Shown here: positions 9,425-17,238 of the stretch, in pieces
How the letters are laid out: the number at the start of each line of letters is the position of its first letter
How positions within the stretch are numbered: position 1 is the first letter of the stretch
Source: Spirosoma radiotolerans
Lineage (GTDB): Bacteria; Bacteroidota; Bacteroidia; Cytophagales; Spirosomataceae
Assembly: GCF_000974425.1 (NCBI RefSeq)
Contig: NZ_CP010429.1
Coordinates: forward strand, 1,426,001 to 1,490,000
Direction: 5' to 3'
Length of the DNA stretch: 64,000 nt
Position numbers and translations under genes: made by a program
The notes under the pieces: model-generated
Database searches by the model: none
Told to the model about the DNA's origin: nothing
The model's input: only the letters and a program-made list of their open reading frames with translations

Positions 9425-10117
9425 ATGGACCCTATCTACCGTGCACTCATCGTTTGCACGAATCATACAGATTATCCGACAAAGCCGCATAAAACGGGGC
9501 TATGGTTAAGTGAAGCGACGCATTTTTATGATGAGTTGGCAGGCCGCAACCTGCCCTACGACATCGCCAGCCCAAACGGTGGACCTGTGCCTATTGATGA
9601 GAAAAGCATTGATCGCCGTGATGCTATAAATGAAAAATGGTATCATGATCCCACCTTTCGGGCTAAGCTAGAGAGCTCAATCCGCATCGACGACGTAAAT
9701 CCGGCTTCATACCAGATTATATACTTCACTGGCGGCCATGGCACTATGTGGGATTTTCCTAATAATCCGGCTTTACAGACGATTACACGCCAAATCTATG
9801 AAAAGGGAGGTATGGTGGCTGCTGTGTGTCACGGAGTGAGCGCCTTGCTGAATGTAACACTATCAGATGGCTCACTGCTGATTGATAGCAAGCAACTAAC
9901 GGGCTTTTCGAACATGGAGGAGAAACTTGTCCGGCTGGATGAAGAAGTGCCCTTTCTACTGGAAGACTTACTTCGGCAGAAAAAAGCGATCTATAGTAAA
10001 AGCTTAATTCCCTTTCTGCCTTATATAGAAGTTGATGAGCGACTGGTAACCGGGCAAAATCCGCTTTCGGCCCGGAAGGTTGGCCGAAAAGTGCTGGAGG
10101 AGATGTATGAGAAGTAA
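9425..10117 (+). CDS. DJ-1/PfpI-family protein (type 1 glutamine amidotransferase-like)
   Basis: The 230-residue cytoplasmic protein belongs to the DJ-1/PfpI/Hsp31-like superfamily. It shows the nucleophile elbow MVAAVCHGVSALL with Cys135 and His136, the conserved acidic residue Glu30 in GLWLSEATHFYDEL, and FTGGHGTMWDF (about 101-111), all typical of the Hsp31-like, glyoxalase III-type branch. Likely roles are methylglyoxal detoxification or protein repair under stress, inferred from family only. A hairpin terminator follows immediately. Confidence 0.85.
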   Translation: MDPIYRALIVCTNHTDYPTKPHKTGLWLSEATHFYDELAGRNLPYDIASPNGGPVPIDEKSIDRRDAINEKWYHDPTFRAKLESSIRIDDVNPASYQIIYFTGGHGTMWDFPNNPALQTITRQIYEKGGMVAAVCHGVSALLNVTLSDGSLLIDSKQLTGFSNMEEKLVRLDEEVPFLLEDLLRQKKAIYSKSLIPFLPYIEVDERLVTGQNPLSARKVGRKVLEEMYEK

Positions 10118-10152
10118 CGCACAAAGGCTGTCTGATCAATAGCCTTTGTGCG
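10118..10152. terminator. Bidirectional terminator
   Basis: Twelve-bp arms CGCACAAAGGCT (10118-10129) and AGCCTTTGTGCG (10141-10152) with an 11-nt loop lie between the convergent DJ-1-like gene and rfbC. A T-rich stretch follows on the plus strand. Confidence 0.75.
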
Positions 10153-10160
10153 CCATTTTA

Positions 10161-10706
10161 TTAAACCACCACGTGTGGAAATACATCCCGAAGCGGCTTC
10201 AAATCCTGATCTTTCTCGGAAACAATAGGGTTGGTAACACCCCAGTTTATATTCAGGTCGGGGTCATTCCAGATAATGCCTGACTCGGCTCCTTTATTGT
10301 AAATATTCGTGCATTTATAGCTGAAAATACTGTCTTCTAAGGCAACGAAGCCATGGGCAAAGCCTTCTGGTATGTAGGCCATATTGCCAATTTTAGCATC
10401 CAGCAAAAAGGCCTCATACTGCCCAAAGGTGGGGGAGTCGGGCCGTAAATCCACGGCCACATCGAGGACTTGCCCCGTAATGACCCGAACTAATTTACCT
10501 TGTGCAAATGGCTCGTTTTGCATATGCAGCCCCCTCAGAACGCCCTTAACGGAAAAGGATTGATTGTCCTGCACAAAATCCATTGGTAAGCCCAGCGACA
10601 CGAAAAGCGGCTTGTTGTATGACTCAAAAAAATGGCCGCGCTCGTCTTCAAATACGCGTGGAGTTAATTCAATTAAACCCTCAATGGCTGTTTGCCGAAC
10701 GTGCAT
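10161..10706 (-). CDS. rfbC: dTDP-4-dehydrorhamnose 3,5-epimerase
   Basis: RmlC/RfbC epimerises dTDP-4-keto-6-deoxyglucose to the L-rhamnose configuration, the third step of dTDP-L-rhamnose synthesis for cell-surface polysaccharide. The 181-residue cupin protein has the full family signature: GHFFESYNK, VKGVLRGLHMQ with the catalytic His61, VAVDLRPDSPTFGQ, and YIPEGFAHGFVALED with His118 and Tyr130 shortly after. Length is normal. The other rml genes are not adjacent, so it stands alone here. It is divergent from pyrF with closely spaced promoters. Confidence 0.95.
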   Translation of the reverse strand: MHVRQTAIEGLIELTPRVFEDERGHFFESYNKPLFVSLGLPMDFVQDNQSFSVKGVLRGLHMQNEPFAQGKLVRVITGQVLDVAVDLRPDSPTFGQYEAFLLDAKIGNMAYIPEGFAHGFVALEDSIFSYKCTNIYNKGAESGIIWNDPDLNINWGVTNPIVSEKDQDLKPLRDVFPHVVV

Positions 10707-10744
10707 AATCCAGGTGTGTTACGTAATGGTAGTTCTCTTATGGA

Positions 10745-10752
10745 CAAATTTA
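10745..10752 (-). promoter_or_regulatory. -7 box of rfbC
   Basis: The minus strand reads TAAATTTG, a full TAnnTTTG match, 38 nt upstream of the rfbC start. It lies 20 bp from the pyrF -7 box on the other strand. Confidence 0.45.
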
Positions 10753-10772
10753 TGAAACTGGTCCATAAGTTG

Positions 10773-10780
10773 TACTTTTG
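10773..10780 (+). promoter_or_regulatory. -7 box of pyrF
   Basis: TACTTTTG matches TAnnTTTG exactly and lies 31 nt before the pyrF start. The expected -33 region overlaps the rfbC -7 box, so polymerase binding at the two divergent promoters may interfere. Confidence 0.5.
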
Positions 10781-10811
10781 AGCAGAATCATTTTAGCGTC
10801 TGGCCGGGCGT

Positions 10812-11657
10812 ATGAGCATGACCTATTCGGAATTAAGCGATCAGATTTTTCAAAAACAGTCTTATTTGTGTGTTGGGTTGGATACTGACCCTCGTAAACT
10901 TCCTTCGCATTTACGAACAGAAACCGATCCCGTTTTTACCTTTAATAAAGCCATCATCGACGCAACCGCTGACCTTGCTGTTGCCTACAAACCGAACATT
11001 GCGTTCTACGAAGCGCAGGGGCCAGCCGGGTGGGAGAGTCTTCAAAAAACACTGGACTACATCCCTGAAAACTGCTTTACCATAGCCGATGCCAAACGGG
11101 GCGATATTGGCAATACATCCGATTTGTATGCCCGCACATTTTTTGATCTAACAGCGGCTGGCCTATCCTTCGATTCGGTTACGGTAGCGCCGTATATGGG
11201 CAGTGATTCTGTACTTCCTTTTTTAGCCTACGACGGGAAATGGGTTATTTTACTGGCACTAACATCAAACCCGGGAAGCGCCGATTTCCAGCGTCAGCAA
11301 CTACAACGCGGGCCATTAGGTCATCAGGCGTTATTTGAAGCGGTCATCCGTACGGCCCAGACCTGGGCAACCCCCGATCAGTTAATGTTTGTTGTAGGGG
11401 CCACTCAGACGAATGAACTGGAGCAAATCCGGAAGCTGGCGCCCGATAATTTCCTGCTTGTGCCGGGAGTGGGTGCCCAGGGAGGCAGTCTGGACGATGT
11501 GTCACGTCTGGGGTTAACAAAGTCGGGTGGGTTACTGGTAAATGCGTCGAGAAGTATTCTGTATGCCTCAAGTGGAACCGATTTTGCCGAGCGGGCCAAA
11601 GACGAAGCGAAACAGTTGCAGCAGGAAATGGCTCAACACCTGTCCAGTATACGATAG
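10812..11657 (+). CDS. pyrF: Orotidine 5'-phosphate decarboxylase (type 2)
   Basis: PyrF decarboxylates OMP to UMP, the last step of de novo pyrimidine synthesis. The 281-residue length and YLCVGLDTDPRKLP near residue 18 mark the longer type 2 subfamily. The catalytic stretch IADAKRGDIG (Asp93, Lys95, Asp98) is intact, as is the phosphate-binding end LVPGVGAQGG (about 218-227) and LLVNASRSILYA. The start is taken at the first ATG (MSMTYSELSDQ). An ATG two codons later is an alternative. Confidence 0.95.
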   Translation: MSMTYSELSDQIFQKQSYLCVGLDTDPRKLPSHLRTETDPVFTFNKAIIDATADLAVAYKPNIAFYEAQGPAGWESLQKTLDYIPENCFTIADAKRGDIGNTSDLYARTFFDLTAAGLSFDSVTVAPYMGSDSVLPFLAYDGKWVILLALTSNPGSADFQRQQLQRGPLGHQALFEAVIRTAQTWATPDQLMFVVGATQTNELEQIRKLAPDNFLLVPGVGAQGGSLDDVSRLGLTKSGGLLVNASRSILYASSGTDFAERAKDEAKQLQQEMAQHLSSIR

Positions 11658-11766
11658 CCAGTATGGGTGATCACTAATGAATGTGGATATTAGGTAGCAT
11701 TTTTGCTGATTGTGTTTATATTGCTTGTCCAATCAGTGTCTGTTGTTACTTATTAGCTATTGTTCT

Positions 11767-13056
11767 GTGCCTGAAGCTTTTCTGTATTTCATCTGGCAAT
11801 ACCAGTATTTCGCCAAAACCAACCTGACAACTACCGATGGTGATGTGGTGCAGGTATTACACACGGGCTTTCGAAATCATAATGCCGGACCGGATTTTAT
11901 AAATGCCCGCATACTCATTGCCAACGTAGAATGGGTCGGTACTGTAGAAATGCATATCCGAACATCCGATTGGTTGGCACATCGCCACCAGCACGACCGG
12001 GCATACGATAACGTTATCCTACACGTCGTCTGGCAGGATGATCGGGCAATAAATAGCCGTCGGGTGGATCGGGTCGATGGAATGCCATTGCCTACACTGG
12101 AGCTTGGTCCGCTGACTGACCCTGCCATACTGACTCGCTATCAGGCGCTTAACGAATCGACGGACGTTATTCCCTGCGCAAGCCAGTTTAAGTCTGCATC
12201 ACCACTACGGCTTACATCAATGCTGGATAAAGCCATGATGCAGCGATTGGAACGGAAGGCCGTCGGGGTTCAGGAAATCGTTAAAGAAACAAACGGGGAT
12301 TGGGAGGAGACGGCTTATCGAGTACTGGCCGCCAACATGGGTTTCAAAATTAATACAGATCCCATGGCGCAACTGAGCCGGGCGTTGCCCTTGAAAGCCA
12401 TTCTTAAACACCGGGATGTACTGCTGCAAGCCGAAGCGATGCTATTTGGAACGGCTGGTTTGTTACCTGACGATGAGCCCGACGATTATGGAGAGGCTTT
12501 GCATCGAGAATACCGGTTTCTATCGGCTAAATACCTCCTTGCCGACAAGCAAGTAATGCCTCATGCCTGGAAATGGGGCCGGTTACGACCTGCTAATTTT
12601 CCGACGCTCCGGTTAGCCCAGTTTGCTCGTCTATTAACCAAACAGGGTAGTTTGTTTTCGCTTTTTGTGGGAACAACGGAGGTGGATCGGTTAGTTAAAT
12701 CTTTACAGATTACGCCCTCCGATTATTGGCAAACGCACTACCGATTTGGCAAGGAGACGGAAAAGGGGGCGCCAGCGCTGGGTCAACTGGCGGCTGAAAA
12801 TATTGTAATCAACACGGTTGTTCCATTGCTGGCGGCCTATGCGCATCACCGGGGGCAACCCGCTTACATCGACCGGGCTATAACGCTACTTGAACAATTG
12901 CCTCCAGAAAAAAACCACCTGACCGAAAACTGGGAAACCCTTGGGCTAGGGATTCGCACAGCGTTCGATTCGCAGGCGGCTATTGAACTGTACAACGAGT
13001 TCTGCGCCGTTAAAAAATGCCTGAGTTGTCAGGTCGGTGCAGCGCTGGTAAGATAA
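11767..13056 (+). CDS. DUF2851 family protein
   Basis: This is a cytoplasmic protein of a Bacteroidota-specific family of unknown function. Diagnostic stretches are EAFLYFIWQYQYF at the N-terminus, HTGFRNHNAGPDFINARI, and WVGTVEMHIRTSDW, the signature core of DUF2851. The end carries Cys-Leu-Ser-Cys (KKCLSCQVGAAL). The frame is open from 11710, but homologues begin right at the EAFL segment, so I take the GTG at 11767 as start (429 residues). The preceding codons are hydrophobic and Cys-rich without homologous sense. The stop overlaps the first base pairs of a long hairpin. Confidence 0.8.
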   Translation: MPEAFLYFIWQYQYFAKTNLTTTDGDVVQVLHTGFRNHNAGPDFINARILIANVEWVGTVEMHIRTSDWLAHRHQHDRAYDNVILHVVWQDDRAINSRRVDRVDGMPLPTLELGPLTDPAILTRYQALNESTDVIPCASQFKSASPLRLTSMLDKAMMQRLERKAVGVQEIVKETNGDWEETAYRVLAANMGFKINTDPMAQLSRALPLKAILKHRDVLLQAEAMLFGTAGLLPDDEPDDYGEALHREYRFLSAKYLLADKQVMPHAWKWGRLRPANFPTLRLAQFARLLTKQGSLFSLFVGTTEVDRLVKSLQITPSDYWQTHYRFGKETEKGAPALGQLAAENIVINTVVPLLAAYAHHRGQPAYIDRAITLLEQLPPEKNHLTENWETLGLGIRTAFDSQAAIELYNEFCAVKKCLSCQVGAALVR

Positions 13057-13108
13057 GATGTATGATATAGGATGTATGTGCCAAAATACATCCTATATCA
13101 TACATCTT
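13055..13108. terminator. Bidirectional terminator, 23-bp perfect inverted repeat
   Basis: Arms 13055-13077 and 13086-13108 are exact reverse complements with an 8-nt loop. Each arm contains GATGTAT twice. It starts within the stop codon of the DUF2851 gene and ends 11 bp before the stop of the convergent oxidoreductase gene. Confidence 0.75.
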
Positions 13109-13119
13109 ACATCATAAAC

Positions 13120-14445
13120 CTAGCTAGTCACCATATCCTGTTTTGTCGAATCCCAGGTTACACGCTTGCCGGTATGCAGGGCCGTAGTGGCCATGATGTT
13201 GGCAACCGAGTGGTTGAAACCAACCCGCGCTGGGGCATTCGGCTCTTTACGGCTGCGGACACAACTCATCCAATTCAGCATGTGGAGCGAGGTCATCGGG
13301 TCACCACCGGTATTAGCCGAGGTTTCCATTTTCGCGCTTTCACCGAGCGACATGGTTGGCAGAAGGTTGGCCTGCATATTCATATCTTTGGCATATTTAG
13401 CTTCCAGACCACCTTCGGGCGAGATTTTGTTCGTATCGAGGTTAATCATCCCCCCGTTCGAGTAGTAGTATTCCTTCACGCCACCCGCTTCATTATTCAT
13501 CCGGGAAGAATACAGCACCTGGAAGCCTTTCGTTTTGTCATTATCCGGGCCATAGTCAAATACAGCGGTGAACGTGTCCGCATTAACGCGCCCATCTTTC
13601 CAACTATATATACCACCGTTCGCGACAACAGAGCGGGGATGATCTAATCCACTGAACCAGTGAACGGTGTCAATCTGGTGCGACATCCACTGACCTGGAA
13701 TCCCCGACGAGTAGGGGTAAAACAACCGGAACTCCAGGTATTTACGTGGGTCCCACGCTGTTTTTGGCCGGTTCATTTGGTAGCGATCCCAGTCGGTATC
13801 TTCCTTCTTGATTTCAGAGACCAACTTGGGCCGACGCCAGCGACCGGGCTGGTTAACATTCCAGGTCATTTCAACCATGGTGATGTCCCCAAACTTTCCT
13901 GATTTGATAAAGTCGTTAGCCGAATGGTAGTTCGGGGCCGACCGGCGTTGGGAGCCAACCTGCACAATCCGCTTTGAGCTTTCGACGGCTTTAACGGCTT
14001 TCCGGGCATCATCCAGCGATTCGGCAAAGGGCTTTTCGCAATAGGCGTCGCGGCCCGATTCAACGGCGGCTACACAATGCAGCGCGTGCTGGAAATCGGC
14101 GGTGCTGATGATAACAGCATCGACATCCTTCCGGTCGAGGAGTTCGTCGTTGTTGCGGGCTTTGAAGAACGAATCGTCGTTCCAACCTTTACCCTTCAAA
14201 TACTGTTCGGCTTCATCACGACGGCGGCTCCAGATGTCCGATACGCCGACGAAGGCAAAATTCTGAGCCTTGGCGTGCTCCATAAAGGCGGGCGCCAGCG
14301 ACTGACGAAATCGGTCGGAAAAACCGATGATACCCACCCGAACACGGTCGTTCGAGCCAAGAATACGGGCGTAGCTACCCGCTGAAAAGCTCATGCCAAG
14401 TCCGGCAAGGGCCGATTTTTTTATAAATTCACGACGATTTTCCAT
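13120..14445 (-). CDS. Tat-exported Gfo/Idh/MocA-family oxidoreductase
   Basis: This is an NAD(P)-dependent sugar oxidoreductase likely folded in the cytoplasm and exported by Tat. The N-terminus MENRREFIKKSALAGLGMSF is a twin-arginine signal (RREFIKK). VRVGIIGFSDRF (about 34-45) replaces the usual GxGxxG dinucleotide loop in a relaxed form, and YCEKPFAES (about 134-142) holds the family Glu-Lys-Pro motif. The C-terminal half is the alpha/beta substrate domain. Length (441) fits the long Bacteroidota/Planctomycetes branch. It lies 86 bp downstream of the DUF1080 gene on the same strand. Such pairs act on 3-keto sugars in other organisms, so a joint role is likely but inferred. Confidence 0.85.
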   Translation of the reverse strand: MENRREFIKKSALAGLGMSFSAGSYARILGSNDRVRVGIIGFSDRFRQSLAPAFMEHAKAQNFAFVGVSDIWSRRRDEAEQYLKGKGWNDDSFFKARNNDELLDRKDVDAVIISTADFQHALHCVAAVESGRDAYCEKPFAESLDDARKAVKAVESSKRIVQVGSQRRSAPNYHSANDFIKSGKFGDITMVEMTWNVNQPGRWRRPKLVSEIKKEDTDWDRYQMNRPKTAWDPRKYLEFRLFYPYSSGIPGQWMSHQIDTVHWFSGLDHPRSVVANGGIYSWKDGRVNADTFTAVFDYGPDNDKTKGFQVLYSSRMNNEAGGVKEYYYSNGGMINLDTNKISPEGGLEAKYAKDMNMQANLLPTMSLGESAKMETSANTGGDPMTSLHMLNWMSCVRSRKEPNAPARVGFNHSVANIMATTALHTGKRVTWDSTKQDMVTS

Positions 14446-14531
14446 ACGATATGATAAGCTGGCGGCAGAAACATTAGACTATTAAAAGGCGCTTCACCTG
14501 ATCGTCTAATGGCTGTTAGCCCGCTTCTGAG

Positions 14532-15275
14532 TTAAAGAGTTTTTATTTTGATATTTCTAAATGATACCTGATTGCCGTGATCTTGCAGGAGGATATGTCC
14601 CTTGGGTGCTTCACCAAAACGGCCATTGGCATTGTATTCGGGGGCTTTGTATTTGCTCATCGCCACTAATTCCCTGAATTTTTCGCTGCCACGCTCGTAG
14701 TCTACTACTTTCTTCCCATTGAGCCAATGCTCTACATGTTTACCTTTCGAGATAACACGTCCTGTATTCCATTCGCCAATAGGATTAGCTCTTTTGCCGC
14801 TTGCCGGAATCAGATCATACAATGACCCAACGGTTCGGTTGCCGTCCCGACCCAGTTTGGCATCAGGGTGTTTATCGTCGTCCAATACTTGAAACTCAAG
14901 GCCAAAGGCCGAGCCTTTTGGTTTTGGACTTTGCTCTGCCACAAAATACTTAACTCCACTGTTGGCTCCTTCAGTCAGCTTAAAATCAAACATCAGGTCG
15001 AAATCGCTGTATTCGCCAACGGTAACGATATCGCCAAAGCTTTGTGATTCCGATCCGTCCGATTTCTGAATGGTGAGCAGTCCATCGGCAACGTTCCAGC
15101 CTTTGGCAGGAAATGCGTCTTTGTAGGCCCCCCGCCAGCCGTTGGTTGTTTTGCCGTCGAATAATAATTTCCAGCCGTCTTTCTTCTCCTGCGCACTCAG
15201 CGTGTTAGGCGCCTGTGGCTTTTCGGCAGCGACCAGGCTAAGGGCCAATAGACCCAAAATGAACGATTTTTTCAT
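14532..15275 (-). CDS. DUF1080 (3-keto-disaccharide hydrolase-like) protein
   Basis: The 247-residue secreted protein has a short signal peptide (about 1-17) and one DUF1080 jelly-roll domain: DGWKLLFDGKTTNGWRG (about 33-49), GEYSDFDLMFDFKL, GANSGVKYFV, and a terminal HILLQDHGNQVSFRNIKIK. These are the landmarks of the family now called 3-keto-disaccharide hydrolase, some of whose members cleave 3-keto-glycosides. It precedes the Gfo/Idh/MocA oxidoreductase and follows the SusCD genes, consistent with processing of imported or periplasmic glycosides. Substrate unknown. Confidence 0.85.
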   Translation of the reverse strand: MKKSFILGLLALSLVAAEKPQAPNTLSAQEKKDGWKLLFDGKTTNGWRGAYKDAFPAKGWNVADGLLTIQKSDGSESQSFGDIVTVGEYSDFDLMFDFKLTEGANSGVKYFVAEQSPKPKGSAFGLEFQVLDDDKHPDAKLGRDGNRTVGSLYDLIPASGKRANPIGEWNTGRVISKGKHVEHWLNGKKVVDYERGSEKFRELVAMSKYKAPEYNANGRFGEAPKGHILLQDHGNQVSFRNIKIKTL

Positions 15276-15411
15276 ATACGTTTTCGCGACAATGTTCCGG
15301 AAGCCTGCGTTAAGTTCCAGAGGAGTTAAGTGTTGTTTTAGGGTTGATTAAAACGGATAAAGATCGATTCAATGTCGCCGGAATAAGCATGAAGGACGTC
15401 ATTTCTACTAG

Positions 15412-15465
15412 GAAGGGTAATTAAGGGAAGCGTACTTATACTGTCATTTCCCTTAATTACCCTTC
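15412..15465 (-). terminator. Terminator after susD, 17-bp perfect inverted repeat
   Basis: Arms 15412-15428 and 15449-15465 are exact reverse complements with a 20-nt loop, 8 bp beyond the SusD stop codon. This probably ends the fecR-susC-susD transcript. No further gene lies between here and the DUF1080 start at 15275. Confidence 0.65.
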
Positions 15466-15473
15466 ATCACGCA

Positions 15474-17186
15474 CTAAAACCCTGTATTCTGAGTAAACCC
15501 TGGACTGCCATCGGCCCCTTTCTCCGTTCGGTCAATCTGTGTTTGTGGAATTGGGCGCAGGTTGTGGTATTCTTTGATATTCGCTGATGCATCCGGATTA
15601 TACAACTTAACCCGTTGGACCAGGTTACCCCAGCGTTTCAGATCCATCCAGCGTGTTTGTTCGCCAGCTAACTCGCGAGCCCGTTCCTGCATAATCATCT
15701 CCATGTCCAGCTGAGCAGGCGTTATCTCCATTGCCGTTGCTTTGCCTGGCCACGCAGCCCGACGGCGTACCATATTGATGGCATCGACAGCTTCAGCCAT
15801 TTTACCCTGCTTGAACTGGGCTTCGGCCAGAATTAGGTACGTTTCGGCTAAACGGAAGGCCAGGTAATCGCGGCTACCAGCTTCGTAGGTAAGATCAGGG
15901 CGATTTGGATCCAGGAATTTTTGCAGCGTTGGGAACAACGCTGCCGTATAAGCACTGGGCACTAAAACCTGGTAAGGCTTGGCGGCCCGCTGTGCCAGCG
16001 TCCATTCAACACCTGGAATATAGATCGCTGTGTCACCTGCTTTTAATGTCATCTTAGCCTTACTGTTGTCAAAAGAGGTATTCAGATCCGTACCAGGGTT
16101 ATTGCTCAGCCAGGTATCTTTATACGTCTTTTTGTAGCGAGAATCATTGACCCGGTCTTTGAATACAGTTTCAAGCATATAAACAGTTGGTCTTAACCGC
16201 TTGAACGGACGGTCATTGGCAATGTCGCGCTTCATGCCTGGCTGCACATCGTATTGCATCCCAAAATATAAATGCAGCTTATTACCTTCACCATTGTTGG
16301 TATTGGCCGAATTAATGTTGGTTAGCGGGTCAGATGTGTATTGCACCGCAAAGATGACTTCGTCGTTGATTTCACCGCTTCCCTGCGCAAACACACTGGC
16401 AAAATCGGGCAATAGTTTGTACCCGTAGTTGGTGATCACATTCTGGGCGTACGTTGCCGCTTTGGCATAATCGTCAGCGGCTTTCGCTGATGAGGTGGCT
16501 TTGGTCAGATAAACACGAGCCAGCAAATGCTCTGCTGCCGATTTGGTCGCCCGTCCGTAATCACTGGCCGACTGAGCAGATGCTTTGGTGGTAGGTAGGT
16601 CTGGAATAGCGGCTTCCAGGTCAGCCGTAATCGCTTTATAAACGTCGGCTTCGGTAGCCCGGCTGGTTTTTTTGGTGGGCAGTACTGTTTCCGTTAGGCG
16701 CAGATCGACACCGCCCCACTGCTGTACCAGAATAAAGTAATAATGCGCCCGCAGAAACTTCATCTCCGCCACCCGTAGTTTTTTTGTCGCATCCGAAACG
16801 GTAGCCGCCGGCGCCCGTTCGATAACGGCGTTGCAGGTATTAATGCCTCGGTATAGCTCTTCCCACACTTGCTGGATAATATCGACGAAGCTGTTCATCT
16901 GGGTATCGTAATAGTGGAACCCTTTGTAGCTTCCATCCGCACCGGTCGTGTAAAGGTCTGTACCGTATTCGGTCATGGTCAGCCCGCGCTCCGAACCATA
17001 AAAGGTTCGCATCGACGAATAAGCCGCTTTAGCAGCATCTTCAAAGCCTTTGGGTGTATTGATGTAATCGTTGCCGATGGCCGAGATTACAGTTTCATCC
17101 AGTACATTCTTGCACGCCTGACCGCTCAGCAGGAGAGCGGTTAGAGCCAGAATACGGAATGATTTATGTGAACTGATTAATTTCAT
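15474..17186 (-). CDS. SusD/RagB-family nutrient-binding outer membrane lipoprotein
   Basis: The 570-residue lipoprotein has a signal ending LLLSGQAC (Cys about residue 25), anchoring it to the outer membrane. The N-terminal helical TPR-like SusD domain (YINTPKGFEDAAKAAYSSMR, QVWEELYRGINTCNAVIERAP) is followed by the C-terminal region with DYLAFRLAETYLILAEAQFKQG and ERARELAGEQTRWMDLKRWG, typical of RagB/SusD. It forms the lid of the SusC channel and binds the substrate, usually a glycan or peptide. It starts 52 bp after SusC. Confidence 0.95.
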   Translation of the reverse strand: MKLISSHKSFRILALTALLLSGQACKNVLDETVISAIGNDYINTPKGFEDAAKAAYSSMRTFYGSERGLTMTEYGTDLYTTGADGSYKGFHYYDTQMNSFVDIIQQVWEELYRGINTCNAVIERAPAATVSDATKKLRVAEMKFLRAHYYFILVQQWGGVDLRLTETVLPTKKTSRATEADVYKAITADLEAAIPDLPTTKASAQSASDYGRATKSAAEHLLARVYLTKATSSAKAADDYAKAATYAQNVITNYGYKLLPDFASVFAQGSGEINDEVIFAVQYTSDPLTNINSANTNNGEGNKLHLYFGMQYDVQPGMKRDIANDRPFKRLRPTVYMLETVFKDRVNDSRYKKTYKDTWLSNNPGTDLNTSFDNSKAKMTLKAGDTAIYIPGVEWTLAQRAAKPYQVLVPSAYTAALFPTLQKFLDPNRPDLTYEAGSRDYLAFRLAETYLILAEAQFKQGKMAEAVDAINMVRRRAAWPGKATAMEITPAQLDMEMIMQERARELAGEQTRWMDLKRWGNLVQRVKLYNPDASANIKEYHNLRPIPQTQIDRTEKGADGSPGFTQNTGF

Positions 17187-17238
17187 GTTTTTTGAATCTT
17201 GAGATGTTTTATAAACACATCGCTTAAGGGCTATGCGC

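Noticed and set aside
11710..13056. Longer version of the DUF2851 gene starting at 11710
   Set aside because: The first 19 residues are hydrophobic and Cys-rich and do not fit a family whose members start just before EAFLxFIWQYQYF.
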